Positions 27,212 through 36,231 of a stretch of DNA of 64,000 nt are shown here, one piece after another. Source of the DNA: Psychrobacter sp. JCM 18902. GTDB lineage: Bacteria; Pseudomonadota; Gammaproteobacteria; Pseudomonadales; Moraxellaceae. The notes under the pieces were generated by a model. It had not been told where the DNA came from. It searched no databases and was given only the letters and a program-made list of their open reading frames with translations. Within the stretch, counting starts at the first letter, position 1. Each line of letters begins with the position of its first letter. The stretch is taken from positions 744,001 through 808,000 of the forward strand of contig NZ_CAJHBK010000001.1 of the NCBI RefSeq assembly GCF_904846615.1, given 5' to 3'. A program made the position numbers and the translations under genes.

Positions 27212-27916
27212 CTATATATCAGGCTTTGATATGGCTCGCCATAAAATCACGAATAACGCATCAAACTCTGCATTAATGGGTGTATCGGTCTGGCGGATGA
27301 TATGCATCAAGCCAAGACGACTGATAAAACCCATAAACACATCAAAAAGTATATAAAGGGGCACGGTGTCATTTAGTACTCCGCGGTTTTGACCATCTTC
27401 TAATACATTCAAAAATGCGCCAATCAGCTCCTTATTTTCATAAATTGCAATATTACGTATACGCGATGCCGATACCGAAGACAGCACCATCACGGCATCA
27501 GGATGCGAATCTACAAAGTCAAAACAGACCCATAATGTCTTGCGCAGCCGATCTTGCACGCTATCAATGCCTTGCAAATGATCCATGATGCGCGCCGCCA
27601 ACCTGCCTAATACAATATCCATGATGGTATAAAACAGTGTTTGCTTATCACCAAAATATTTATACAGCGTCTGTAGTGAGACATTGGCAGACTTTGCAAT
27701 CTGCGCCATGGTCACCTCATTAGAGTCAAAACCTGCAAACACTTTACGAACGGCTTTTTCAATTTTTTCTAAAGTAGCAGGGCGCATATCGGATAAGGGT
27801 GCCAAGGCGCGGGTTTCAATCGTGCTAGGTATCTGGCTCGTGGTTTTCATCGTTGGTTTCGTAGCTCCTTTACGGTAGGTATTTTTAGATAGCTCATGCT
27901 TGAAGTAGTACATCAT
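27212..27916 (-). CDS. TetR-family regulator of the fatty-acid degradation operon
   Basis: The N-terminal helix-turn-helix lies at about residues 45-95 (VTMAQIAKSANVSLQTLYKYFGDKQTLFYTI), followed by an all-helical ligand domain. The frame gives 234 aa from ATG 27916; a Met at residue 23 (MKTTSQ) is a plausible alternative start that would trim an atypical N-terminus. It is divergent from a beta-oxidation operon. Two copies of GGTAATT-AA-AATTACC lie between the genes, one near each promoter, as expected for a self-regulating repressor released by an acyl-CoA (FadR/PsrA/AcrR-like logic). The ligand is inferred. Confidence 0.83.
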   Translation of the reverse strand: MMYYFKHELSKNTYRKGATKPTMKTTSQIPSTIETRALAPLSDMRPATLEKIEKAVRKVFAGFDSNEVTMAQIAKSANVSLQTLYKYFGDKQTLFYTIMDIVLGRLAARIMDHLQGIDSVQDRLRKTLWVCFDFVDSHPDAVMVLSSVSASRIRNIAIYENKELIGAFLNVLEDGQNRGVLNDTVPLYILFDVFMGFISRLGLMHIIRQTDTPINAEFDALFVILWRAISKPDI

Positions 27917-27945
27917 TTAAGGATTAATAAGATAAAAGTAAGTTG

Positions 27946-27961
27946 GGTAATTTTAATTACT
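27946..27961. promoter_or_regulatory. Operator dyad 1 (TetR site candidate)
   Basis: GGTAATTTTAATTACT is the reverse complement of the site at 28055, except for the last base. It is a 7-2-7 dyad, 30 bp upstream of the TetR start codon, fitting autorepression. Confidence 0.7.
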
Positions 27962-28054
27962 ATTATTATTTAATTGGTTGCGCATAGTCTTTTACTGTCC
28001 TAGTATAAGTTTTGTATGATATTAAAGATAAAGAATGCTTAGATTGTATATAAC

Positions 28055-28070
28055 GGTAATTAAAATTACC
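28055..28070. promoter_or_regulatory. Operator dyad 2 (TetR site candidate)
   Basis: GGTAATTAAAATTACC has perfect 7-bp arms around AA, 110 bp upstream of the acyl-CoA dehydrogenase ATG and 109 bp from the first copy. Duplication of the same dyad in one divergent promoter region is strong evidence for a shared regulator site. Confidence 0.75.
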
Positions 28071-28106
28071 ATAAGTAATATGTTTACACTCAATAGTATT
28101 TTATAT

Positions 28107-28143
28107 TAGGGCGTGTCCTCGTTTGAATTGAGGACACGCCCTA
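28107..28143. mobile_element. MITE remnant: solo terminal inverted repeats
   Basis: GGGCGTGTCCTC and GAGGACACGCCC face each other around only 9 bp and are flanked by TA on both sides. These are the same termini as the elements at 35948-36121 and 54353-54515, so this is an internally deleted copy. It lies 37 bp before the acyl-CoA dehydrogenase start and would form a 12-bp hairpin in the 5' untranslated region. Confidence 0.8.
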
Positions 28144-28179
28144 GCCATTATCAACTTCCCCTCGTCAAGGACAGACAAT

Positions 28180-29331
28180 ATGAGTATTGAAAAATTCACC
28201 CCGAACTGGATGACCGAAGAGCACCAGATGGTGCATGATAGCGCGCTTAAAATGTTTCAATCGTGGGAGCCAAAGGACGAGCAGTGGCGCAAAAACGGCA
28301 TGATTGACCGTGCCGCGTGGGAAGAGGCGGGCGCGATGGGTTTCTTATGTGCATCGATTCCAGAGGAATATGGCGGCGGCGGTGGTGACTTTGGTCATGA
28401 AGCGGCGCTTCTTTATGCGCAGGCTGAGGCTAATCAATCCGGATTCGGCGGCATGGTGCATTCAGGTATTGTCGCGCCTTATATCTTGAGTCATGGTACG
28501 GAAGCGCAGAAAAAAGAATGGCTACCTAAGATGGCGACCGGTGAGTATGTGGCTGCGATTGCTATGACCGAACCAGGCACAGGCTCAGACCTACAAAACA
28601 TCAAAACCTATGCCGTAAAAGATGGTGATGATTACATTATTAATGGCTCAAAAACCTTTATTACCAATGGTCAGCATGCCAACCTGATTTTGCTCGCCTG
28701 CAAAACCGATCGTGAAAAAGGTGCGCAAGGCGTTTCGCTTATCGTGGTAGAAACGGACAAAGTAGAAGGGTTTGAGCGTGGTCGTAATCTCGATAAGATT
28801 GGTCTGACCTCACAAGATACTTCAGAGTTATTTTTCAGCAATGTACGTGTGCCGCAAAAGAATTTGCTTGGCACAGTAGAGGGCATGGGTTTTATTCAAA
28901 TGATGCAAGAGCTGCCACGTGAGCGTCTAATCATTGCTTTAACGGGCGTTGGTGCGATGAAGCTGGCGATTAATTTGACCCTAGAGTATGTCAAAGGTCG
29001 TGAAGCCTTTGGCAAACCGATTTGGAAATTTCAAAATACGCGCTTTAAAATGGCAGAGTGCTACGCTGATTATCTCGCTGCTAGCACAATGTGTGATGCC
29101 GCTGTCGATGCCATGTTAGAAGGCAAGTTGACGGTACCACAGGCGTCTTTGATTAAATATTGGGTAACCCAAAAGCAGTGTGACGTGATCGACGAATGCG
29201 TCCAGCTATTTGGCGGTTATGGTTATATGACAGAATACCCGATTGCTCGCCTATATGCTGATGCGCGAGTACAAAAAATCTACGGCGGCACCAATGAAAT
29301 CATGAAAGAGTTGGCGTCACGCTTTATGTAA
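28180..29331 (+). CDS. Acyl-CoA dehydrogenase (LCAD-like)
   Basis: This 383-aa FAD enzyme catalyses the first step of beta-oxidation. It has AMTEPGTGSDLQNIKT (flavin loop), a QLFGGYGYMTEYPIARLYAD block and the C-terminal YGGTNEIMKE. The Glu found as YEGT in medium- and short-chain enzymes is Gly here, as in long-chain and isovaleryl-CoA dehydrogenases, where the base sits on another helix. It is the first gene of a five-gene operon (dehydrogenase, thiolase, FadB-like, AMACR-like, CoA ligase) under the divergent TetR regulator. Chain-length preference is inferred as medium to long. Confidence 0.88.
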   Translation: MSIEKFTPNWMTEEHQMVHDSALKMFQSWEPKDEQWRKNGMIDRAAWEEAGAMGFLCASIPEEYGGGGGDFGHEAALLYAQAEANQSGFGGMVHSGIVAPYILSHGTEAQKKEWLPKMATGEYVAAIAMTEPGTGSDLQNIKTYAVKDGDDYIINGSKTFITNGQHANLILLACKTDREKGAQGVSLIVVETDKVEGFERGRNLDKIGLTSQDTSELFFSNVRVPQKNLLGTVEGMGFIQMMQELPRERLIIALTGVGAMKLAINLTLEYVKGREAFGKPIWKFQNTRFKMAECYADYLAASTMCDAAVDAMLEGKLTVPQASLIKYWVTQKQCDVIDECVQLFGGYGYMTEYPIARLYADARVQKIYGGTNEIMKELASRFM

Positions 29332-29433
29332 TTGTCTATTTTAATTGTTAGTTCTAGTTCTTGATTCTAACATGGCGATTATATTGCCATCATCCATCAT
29401 GGTTATTTATTCAAAAAATAAAAAGGGATTTTT

Positions 29434-30642
29434 ATGACTGAGACTGCTTACATTTATGACGCCATCCGTACCCCGCGTGGTAAAGGCAAAAAGGATGGCT
29501 CTTTGTATCAGGCGTCACCGATTTGGCTTGCTCGTACCTTGTTAAAGGAAATGCAACAGCGCCACCATTTGGATACCAGTTTGGTCGATGATGTGGTGCT
29601 TGGTTGCGTGACGCCCGTTGGCGAACAGGGCTCTGATATTGCCCGTATTGCGGTCATTGACGCTGGCTGGGCGCAAAGTGTCGCGGGTGTCACTTTATCT
29701 CGGTTTTGTGCCTCAGGTCTGGAGTCTATCAATCTGGCCGCTGCCAAAATTATGTCAGGTATGGAGGACATGGTGGTTGCAGGCGGCGTAGAATCGATGA
29801 GCCGCGTGCCGATGGGCTCTGACGGCGGGGCATGGTATATGGATCCACGGGTTAATGAAGCGACGCATTTTGTCCCGCAAGGCGTTGGCGCGGATACCAT
29901 AGCGACGTTAAAAGGCTTTAGCCGCACCGATGTTGATGCGTTTGCTACCGAGTCACATCGCCGCGCCGCGCATGCTTGGGAGCAGGGCTATTATGATAAA
30001 TCGGTCGTTCCCGTCACGGATATCAATGGCATGACGTTATTGGATAAAGACGAAACCATTCGTCCTAATACCAATATCGAAACCTTAGCTGGCCTCAATC
30101 CTTCTTTTATTATGCCGGGCAAGATGGGCTTTGATAGTGTTATCTTGGACAGATATACCACCATTGAAAAAGTGAATCACGTGCATCATGCGGGCAATTC
30201 ATCAGGCATCGTCGATGGTGCGGCAATTTGCTTAGTGGGTAGTGCAGCTGCTGGCAAAAAAGCAGGTCTAAAACCACGTGCCAAAATTACGATGGCTGCA
30301 GTCATTGGCTCAGAGCCTGCCATTATGCTGACAGGGCCAACGCCTGCCTGCCAAAAAGCGCTCAAAAAAGCGGGCATGCAAGCTTCAGATATAGACCTAT
30401 GGGAAATCAATGAAGCCTTTGCTGCCGTTCCGCTGAATACTGTCGATGACTTTGGCATCTCGCTTGATATCGTCAATGTCAATGGCGGCGCTATCGCTAT
30501 GGGTCATCCACTTGGCGCAACGGGCGCGATGCTCATGACGACTGTGCTTGACGAGTTAGAACGTCGCGATCTGAAAACCGCGATGATTACGCTGTGTGTG
30601 GGTGGCGGTATGGGCATCGCTACTATCATTGAGCGCGTATAG
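29434..30642 (+). CDS. Acetyl-CoA C-acyltransferase (thiolase, FadA-like)
   Basis: This 402-aa thiolase performs CoA-dependent cleavage of 3-ketoacyl-CoA. The nucleophile is C92 in [11 protein letters not shown]. The NEAFA motif, GHPLGATGA (catalytic His) and CVGGGMG (second Cys) are all present. Spacing is 102 bp after the dehydrogenase and 85 bp before the FadB-like gene; AAAAAGGGA precedes the ATG. The FadB partner that follows makes a trifunctional-type complex likely. Confidence 0.9.
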   Translation: MTETAYIYDAIRTPRGKGKKDGSLYQASPIWLARTLLKEMQQRHHLDTSLVDDVVLGCVTPVGEQGSDIARIAVIDAGWAQSVAGVTLSRFCASGLESINLAAAKIMSGMEDMVVAGGVESMSRVPMGSDGGAWYMDPRVNEATHFVPQGVGADTIATLKGFSRTDVDAFATESHRRAAHAWEQGYYDKSVVPVTDINGMTLLDKDETIRPNTNIETLAGLNPSFIMPGKMGFDSVILDRYTTIEKVNHVHHAGNSSGIVDGAAICLVGSAAAGKKAGLKPRAKITMAAVIGSEPAIMLTGPTPACQKALKKAGMQASDIDLWEINEAFAAVPLNTVDDFGISLDIVNVNGGAIAMGHPLGATGAMLMTTVLDELERRDLKTAMITLCVGGGMGIATIIERV

Positions 30643-30727
30643 TGCTGATAGCGCTAATAGATTTTAGTGATTGTCATTAGTTTCTAGTGACTGATATCGA
30701 CATAGAATAATATAAAAAGGATTTGAA

Positions 30728-32899
30728 ATGAGCACAAACAGCGTAGACGCCATCAATGCATTGAACCACTTTTCTGCCGAATCTGATAATGGCATTATCA
30801 CCGTCACGATTGACCAAAGCAGTCGCAAAATGAATGTCATCGGCGACGGTTTCACCGATAGTTTTGCAGTGATGACTGACAGCTTTATTAACGACGCGTC
30901 CGCCAAAGGTTTGATTTTAACCTCTGGCAAAGAGACGTTTGTGGTCGGTGCTGATATTGATCAGTTGGCTAATATTAAAACCGCTGAACAAGCGTTTGAG
31001 CTGGTCGAAGACCTGAAAGCCAGTTTACGCAAACTAGAGAAATCTGGTAAACCTGTCGTCGCTGCCATGAGTGGAACGGCACTTGGCGGTGGTTTGGAGT
31101 TGGCATTGGCCTGTCATTATCGTATTGTGATTGATTCGCCTAAAACCAAATTGGGTCTACTAGAAGTCAAGCTGGGTTTACTACCGGGTGGCGGCGGTAC
31201 TCAGCGTTTACCGCGATTGGTCGGTATTCAATCAGCGTTAGAATTGATGACCCAAGGGAAAGAACTGCGTCCAACGGCTGCTAAATATATGGGTTTAATT
31301 GATGCCGTTGCCACTGATAAAGCCGATATGCTCAAGCAGGCGACAGACTGGATTAACGCCAATCCCAGTGCCCAGCAGCCATGGGATAAAAAAGGTTTTA
31401 AAATTCCCGGCGGTGATAGTAAAAATCCTAGTATTGTGCCGATATTTTCTATTGCACCAGCCATGGCCAATCAAAAGTCACACGGCAATTATCCAGCCAT
31501 TACTCATATCATGTCTTGCGTGTTCGAGGGCTGTTTAGTGGATATCGATACGGGACTCGAACTTGAGTCGCGTTACTTCGCGGCTTGTGTGCTGTCTGCT
31601 GAATCTAGAAATATGATTAATACGCTATGGACGCAGCTAAACAGCATCAAAAAAGGTCAATCTCGTCCTGATGGTTTTGAGCGGACACAAACCAAAAAAG
31701 TTGGCATTCTAGGTGCTGGCATGATGGGTGCAGGTATCGCTTATGTCACCGCAAAGGCGGGGATCGACGTTGTACTCCTCGACACTGAAATGGCAGGCGC
31801 TGAAAAAGGCAAAGCATATTCTGCCACCATTTTGGATAAAGCCATTAGCCGTAAACGCTCCACGGAAGATAAAAAACAGGCGTTACTCAATCGTATCAAG
31901 CCAACCATTTCTTATGAGGATTTGGCAGACTGTGACCTTATCATTGAAGCGGTGTTTGAAAATCGTGAGATTAAAGCCAAGTGTACTGAGCAATCTGAGG
32001 CGGTGATTCCTAACACGGCTGTCTATGCGTCTAATACGTCGACACTTCCTATCACTGGATTGGCAAAAGCCAGCACCCGACCCAATCAATTTATCGGGCT
32101 ACACTTCTTTTCGCCAGTCGATAAGATGCCGTTGGTTGAGATTATCATGGGCGAGCAAACGGATGACACCACTTTAGCAAAAGCCTTTGATTATGTGCTA
32201 CAAATCGGTAAAACACCTATCGTCGTCAATGACAGTCGCGGCTTTTATACGTCACGGGTATTTGGTACTTATGTCTCAGAAGGCGTGGCGATGTTAGGCG
32301 AGGGCGTTCATCCGCGCAGCATCGAAGTTGCTGGCATGAAAACCGGTATGCCCATGCCGCCACTGGCATTGCAAGATGAGGTTTCATTAAGTTTGGCGCT
32401 ACACGTGAGCGAACAGCAGCAGTTGGATATGGCAGCGGAAGGTAAACCCATTGCTGTGCGTCCCTCGTACGAGATACTGAAAACGCTGGTCAAAGAACAC
32501 AATCGCGAGGGCAAAAAGAACGCCAAAGGCTTTTATGAGTATACCGATAATGGCGACAAATACTTGTGGCCTGAGCTGATGAATTTATACCCAGCAAAAG
32601 CAGAGCAGCCATCACAGCAAGATTTAATCGACCGTTTGATGTTTATCCAAGCCAATGAATCTGCTAAATGTTATCAAGAAAATGTCGTGCGCTCTGTCGC
32701 TGATACCAATATCGGCTCCATTTTTGGTTGGGGCTTTGCGCCACATCAAGGCGGTACGCTACAGTTTATTAATGCGATGGGGTTAGAGGCGTTCATCACG
32801 CGTAGCCGTGAACTTGCGGCTCAATACGGTGAGCGTTTTGAGCCAGCGCAGATTGTGCTAGACATGGCAGATAAAGGTGAGGTGTTTTCTGATGACTGA
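30728..32899 (+). CDS. FadB/FadJ-like enoyl-CoA hydratase / 3-hydroxyacyl-CoA dehydrogenase
   Basis: This bifunctional beta-oxidation protein has 723 aa. The crotonase half covers about residues 1-300, with the oxyanion region SGTALGGGLELALACHYR and LGLLPGGGGTQRLPR. The dehydrogenase half begins near residue 320 with VGILGAGMMGAGIAYV (NAD site), followed by ASNTSTLPI and GLHFFSPVDKMPLVEI with the catalytic His. The C-terminal helical domain completes the family architecture. An AAAAAGGA site precedes the ATG. The stop overlaps the next start by 8 bp, so translation is coupled to the downstream CoA-transferase-like gene. Confidence 0.92.
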   Translation: MSTNSVDAINALNHFSAESDNGIITVTIDQSSRKMNVIGDGFTDSFAVMTDSFINDASAKGLILTSGKETFVVGADIDQLANIKTAEQAFELVEDLKASLRKLEKSGKPVVAAMSGTALGGGLELALACHYRIVIDSPKTKLGLLEVKLGLLPGGGGTQRLPRLVGIQSALELMTQGKELRPTAAKYMGLIDAVATDKADMLKQATDWINANPSAQQPWDKKGFKIPGGDSKNPSIVPIFSIAPAMANQKSHGNYPAITHIMSCVFEGCLVDIDTGLELESRYFAACVLSAESRNMINTLWTQLNSIKKGQSRPDGFERTQTKKVGILGAGMMGAGIAYVTAKAGIDVVLLDTEMAGAEKGKAYSATILDKAISRKRSTEDKKQALLNRIKPTISYEDLADCDLIIEAVFENREIKAKCTEQSEAVIPNTAVYASNTSTLPITGLAKASTRPNQFIGLHFFSPVDKMPLVEIIMGEQTDDTTLAKAFDYVLQIGKTPIVVNDSRGFYTSRVFGTYVSEGVAMLGEGVHPRSIEVAGMKTGMPMPPLALQDEVSLSLALHVSEQQQLDMAAEGKPIAVRPSYEILKTLVKEHNREGKKNAKGFYEYTDNGDKYLWPELMNLYPAKAEQPSQQDLIDRLMFIQANESAKCYQENVVRSVADTNIGSIFGWGFAPHQGGTLQFINAMGLEAFITRSRELAAQYGERFEPAQIVLDMADKGEVFSDD

Positions 32900-34031
32900 G
32901 CTGATGGTTAATTCTACGATTCATTCTATGCTTGATTCTGTGATTAATACGAGCACTGGTTCAATGATAGATTTAGTGGCAGATTGCTTACAAGGGCTGC
33001 GCGTCGTTGATTTGACTCGTAATTTACCGGGACCTTTTGCCACACGTTTGCTTGCAGATTTGGGCGCAGAAATCATTAAGATTGAACCCAAAAATGGTGA
33101 TCCTGCCAGAGCCTTTGGTGAATTGTTTAAAGCACTAAATCATGGCAAAACTACTGAAAGTCATGATTTCCGTGATCCTCAAGGTATTGCTGCTATCAAA
33201 GCGCACCTCAAAGATGCTGATGTTATGTTGGACAGCTTTCGCCCCGGCGTCCTAAAAGGCATGGGACTAGATGCCAAAACGCTGCATGCGATTAATCCAA
33301 AGCTAGTCATGGTATCGATTACTGGTTATGGTTTGGCATCTAGCGATTCGAAAATTGAGATTAATCATGACTGGGCTGATAAAGCCGGTCATGATATTAA
33401 CTTTATGGCGATGAGCGGTGTTTTAGACCAATTAAAGACGGCGAGTGGTGAGCAGGCAATGCCTAACGTTCAATTTGCGGATTTGGCAGGCGGCAGTGAT
33501 ACCGCTGTGATTTCATTGCTTGCTGCAGTGTTCGCCGCCCAGCGGACGGGCAAAGGTCGTCATGTTGCGATTAGTATGACGCATAGTTTGTATCAACATA
33601 TGATCATGCCAAAGGCAACGGGAACACTGGTGAAAAGCTTTTCAGGGCAACAACCAGCACCGCAGCATGATTTTTTGGGTGGATTATTACCTTGCTATCG
33701 CCTATACAAAACAGCAGACAAACGTCATATGGCCGTTGGTTCGTTAGAGCTGAAATTCTGGCAAGGGCTGTGTGAAGTATTGGATTTGTCTGCGCTCAAA
33801 AACAGCCATTGGCAACTTGGGGTTATGCCAAATACCTCTGAAAGCCAAGCGGCGGCTAAGGTGATAAGCGATAAATTTGCCAGTCAAACACTTGAGCATT
33901 GGCAGCAAGTTTTTGCGCTCGTTGATGTCTGTGTCACCCCTGTGCTTAGCCTCAGTGAAGCAAAAACACATCCCTTATTTGCCCATCAAGATGCGTATGA
34001 TGCAACGTCAGGATGGCAGCAGGTTCAGTAG
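32892..34031 (+). CDS. CaiB/BaiF-family protein, AMACR-like
   Basis: This family III CoA-transferase fold protein has about 379 aa. Blocks include VVDLTRNLPGPFATRLLADLG, LDSFRPGVLKGMGL, VSITGYG and GHDINFMAMSGVL. The last is the pattern of alpha-methylacyl-CoA racemases, where His and a later Asp (FADLAGG) are catalytic. In a beta-oxidation operon, racemising 2-methyl-branched acyl-CoA to the S form would let branched chains enter the pathway; CoA transfer is the alternative. The start chosen is ATG 32892, overlapping the end of the fadB-like gene, with AGGTGAGGTG upstream. The frame also opens at GTG 32877. Confidence 0.8.
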   Translation: MTELMVNSTIHSMLDSVINTSTGSMIDLVADCLQGLRVVDLTRNLPGPFATRLLADLGAEIIKIEPKNGDPARAFGELFKALNHGKTTESHDFRDPQGIAAIKAHLKDADVMLDSFRPGVLKGMGLDAKTLHAINPKLVMVSITGYGLASSDSKIEINHDWADKAGHDINFMAMSGVLDQLKTASGEQAMPNVQFADLAGGSDTAVISLLAAVFAAQRTGKGRHVAISMTHSLYQHMIMPKATGTLVKSFSGQQPAPQHDFLGGLLPCYRLYKTADKRHMAVGSLELKFWQGLCEVLDLSALKNSHWQLGVMPNTSESQAAAKVISDKFASQTLEHWQQVFALVDVCVTPVLSLSEAKTHPLFAHQDAYDATSGWQQVQ

Positions 34032-34102
34032 TTATGTTTTTTATGAGAAATGCTTCAAAGCCATTGAGTTTTTCATAAGTTAATTACCAAGGAAGGTAAG
34101 TT

Positions 34103-35788
34103 ATGGATCAGTTTTGGACGCAGCATTATCCTAAAGGGATAAATGCACAGATAACGCCGCCACATAATACATTGATTGACATGTTTGATGACAAATTAAC
34201 AGAATATGCCAGCCATGAATTTATCACCAACATGGGTGTTACTTATTCTTATGGGCAAGTGGATAGCATGTCATTGGCTATTGCGGCTTGGGTTCAAAGT
34301 CTGGGTCTAGCAAAGGGTTCGGTCATAGGCATCATGATGCCCAATGTCAACCAGTACCTGCCTATAGTCATAGGGGTAATTCGCGCTGGTATGGTCACAA
34401 CGCTCATCAATCCGCTGTATAGTCCTCGTGAATTGAGACATCAATTGGCTGACTCAGATACTGCTGTATTATTTATATTAGAACCATTTTGCAAAACGTT
34501 AGAGAAAATTATCAAAGACACGCCTGTCAAAACCGTGGTCATCAGCAAGATTGGCGATATGTTAGGAGTAGTGAAAGGTGCGCTTGTTAATATCGCTGCC
34601 AAATATGTCAAAAAAGCCATTCCCCGTTATCAGTTGAAATCCAATTCTCATTATACCGTGACTCGCTATAAAGCGGTTTTAAAACGCGCCAAAAAATTAA
34701 GCTATTCTCGTCCTACCATTCAAGCGGACGACTTATTAATGCTGCAATATACTGGCGGTACGACAGGTGTTGCCAAAGGTATTTTGATTACCAATCAAAA
34801 TGTTGTGACCGCCACTTATCAGTTTGTCGAATGGTTCAAGCCAGTCTATGACGCCATGTCTGATAGTACTCAAATAAATACCATTGTCGCTTTACCGCTG
34901 TATCATATTTATGCGTTTATCTGCTCAATAGTTGGGTTGAGTGTGGGTCAGCATCTCACACTGGTTACCAATCCACGTGATATTGAAGGGTTTATCAAGA
35001 TATTGCGCAAGCGTCCTTTTCATCTATTGCCTGGTGTCAATACTTTGTTCCAAGCCCTGCTGATGAATCCCAAATTTAAGGAGCTGGATTTTTCCGCATG
35101 CAAATTAACCCTAGTTGGTGGTATGGCAGCGACCCCTGAAACCGCTAAGCGCTGGCGTGAAGTCACAGGTCTGCCTATCCTCGAAGGCTGGGGTATGTCT
35201 GAGACGCTAGGCGTGGGTACCGCCAATCCATTTAATGGCACTGAATATAGTGGCAATGTAGGGTTACCACTGCCTAGTGTCGATATCAATATCCGTGATG
35301 AAGATGAAAATATTCTCGCCATAAATGAAGTTGGTGAGATGTGTATCAAAGGTGACAACGTCATTACTCATTATCATAATATTGACAATACGACGTTTTT
35401 TACCGCTGATGGTTACTTAAAGACAGGTGATATTGCGTCTATGAACGAGCAGGGTGCTATTAAGATATATGACCGTAAAAAAGACATGATTATCGTCAGT
35501 GGTTTCAACGTTTATCCTAACGAAGTAGAAAACATCATTGAGGAGCACCCTAAGGTTGCCGAATGTTCAGTGGTTGGTATCGATGATAAGTTGCAGGGTC
35601 AGTCGGTCAAAGCCTACGTTGTAAAATCTGATAACAGTTTAAATGAGGATGATATTAAAGCGCTGTGCCAAGCAAATCTGGCCGCCTATAAATGCCCGCG
35701 TCATATCGAATTCATAGACGAGTTACCCAAATCAACTGTCGGAAAAATACTGCGTCACAAGCTGAGAAAATTGGCTCATGAAGCGTAA
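34103..35788 (+). CDS. Long-chain fatty acid-CoA ligase (FadD-like AMP-forming)
   Basis: This ANL-superfamily enzyme of 561 aa activates fatty acids to acyl-CoA through an acyl-AMP. The P-loop is YTGGTTGVAKG, followed by GWGMSE, the hinge-region YLKTGDIA and YDRKKDMIIVSGFNVYP, and a catalytic Lys in PKSTVGKILRHKLR. AAGGAAGG precedes the ATG. It is the last gene of the operon and supplies its substrates. A moderate hairpin at 35873 follows the stop. Confidence 0.9.
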   Translation: MDQFWTQHYPKGINAQITPPHNTLIDMFDDKLTEYASHEFITNMGVTYSYGQVDSMSLAIAAWVQSLGLAKGSVIGIMMPNVNQYLPIVIGVIRAGMVTTLINPLYSPRELRHQLADSDTAVLFILEPFCKTLEKIIKDTPVKTVVISKIGDMLGVVKGALVNIAAKYVKKAIPRYQLKSNSHYTVTRYKAVLKRAKKLSYSRPTIQADDLLMLQYTGGTTGVAKGILITNQNVVTATYQFVEWFKPVYDAMSDSTQINTIVALPLYHIYAFICSIVGLSVGQHLTLVTNPRDIEGFIKILRKRPFHLLPGVNTLFQALLMNPKFKELDFSACKLTLVGGMAATPETAKRWREVTGLPILEGWGMSETLGVGTANPFNGTEYSGNVGLPLPSVDINIRDEDENILAINEVGEMCIKGDNVITHYHNIDNTTFFTADGYLKTGDIASMNEQGAIKIYDRKKDMIIVSGFNVYPNEVENIIEEHPKVAECSVVGIDDKLQGQSVKAYVVKSDNSLNEDDIKALCQANLAAYKCPRHIEFIDELPKSTVGKILRHKLRKLAHEA

Positions 35789-35872
35789 CAACTACTCAAC
35801 AGACTCTCATCAATAACATCTACGTTTAACGCATTTTGTCTGTCATCTATTGGCAGGCTTTCTGTTTTTAGA

Positions 35873-35910
35873 AGACCTCATTTAATGGTATTAAATGGGG
35901 TCTTATATTT
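35873..35910 (+). terminator. Probable terminator of the beta-oxidation operon
   Basis: AGACCTCATTTAA pairs with TTAAATGGGGTCT across TGGTA (two non-Watson-Crick positions), followed by TATATTTT. Stem stability is good but the T tract is weak. Confidence 0.6.
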
Positions 35911-35947
35911 TGAAAAATGCTCATGGGATTGTTTTCGATACTTTATC

Positions 35948-36121
35948 TAGGGCGTGTCCTCATTTTAAAAATGGTGATAAAAATGAGATAAATTGCCGTC
36001 AAATAAGGAAGATAGCGCCGTTAATATCGAGATATTAATAAGCTATTTGACGATGTTTAACAAAATTTAGCCATTTTTAGCCCATTTAGAGAGTAATTGA
36101 TTGAATTGAGGACACGCCCTA
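35948..36121. mobile_element. MITE-like element, full copy (about 170 bp)
   Basis: Termini GGGCGTGTCCTCA and TGAGGACACGCCC are perfect inverted repeats, flanked by TA on both sides. The interior is AT-rich with no ORF and shares most of its sequence with the element at 54353-54515. TA flanks are the signature of IS630/Tc1-mariner target duplication, so it is probably mobilised by such a transposase elsewhere in the genome. It lies between the fadD-like gene and the ABC importer. Confidence 0.8.
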
Positions 36122-36231
36122 ACGTTGTTTGATGTCATCGTATTGTCATGGCTCTTTAACCAAAATGTCACAACTACTGGCTACACTGCTGACCTAGGCA
36201 ATACAAATAATAAATGATCAGGTTGGTTGAT

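Noticed and set aside
28107..28143. Transcription terminator before the acyl-CoA dehydrogenase
   Set aside because: The hairpin is strong but no T tract follows on either strand, and TA flanks plus matching termini show it is a MITE remnant.
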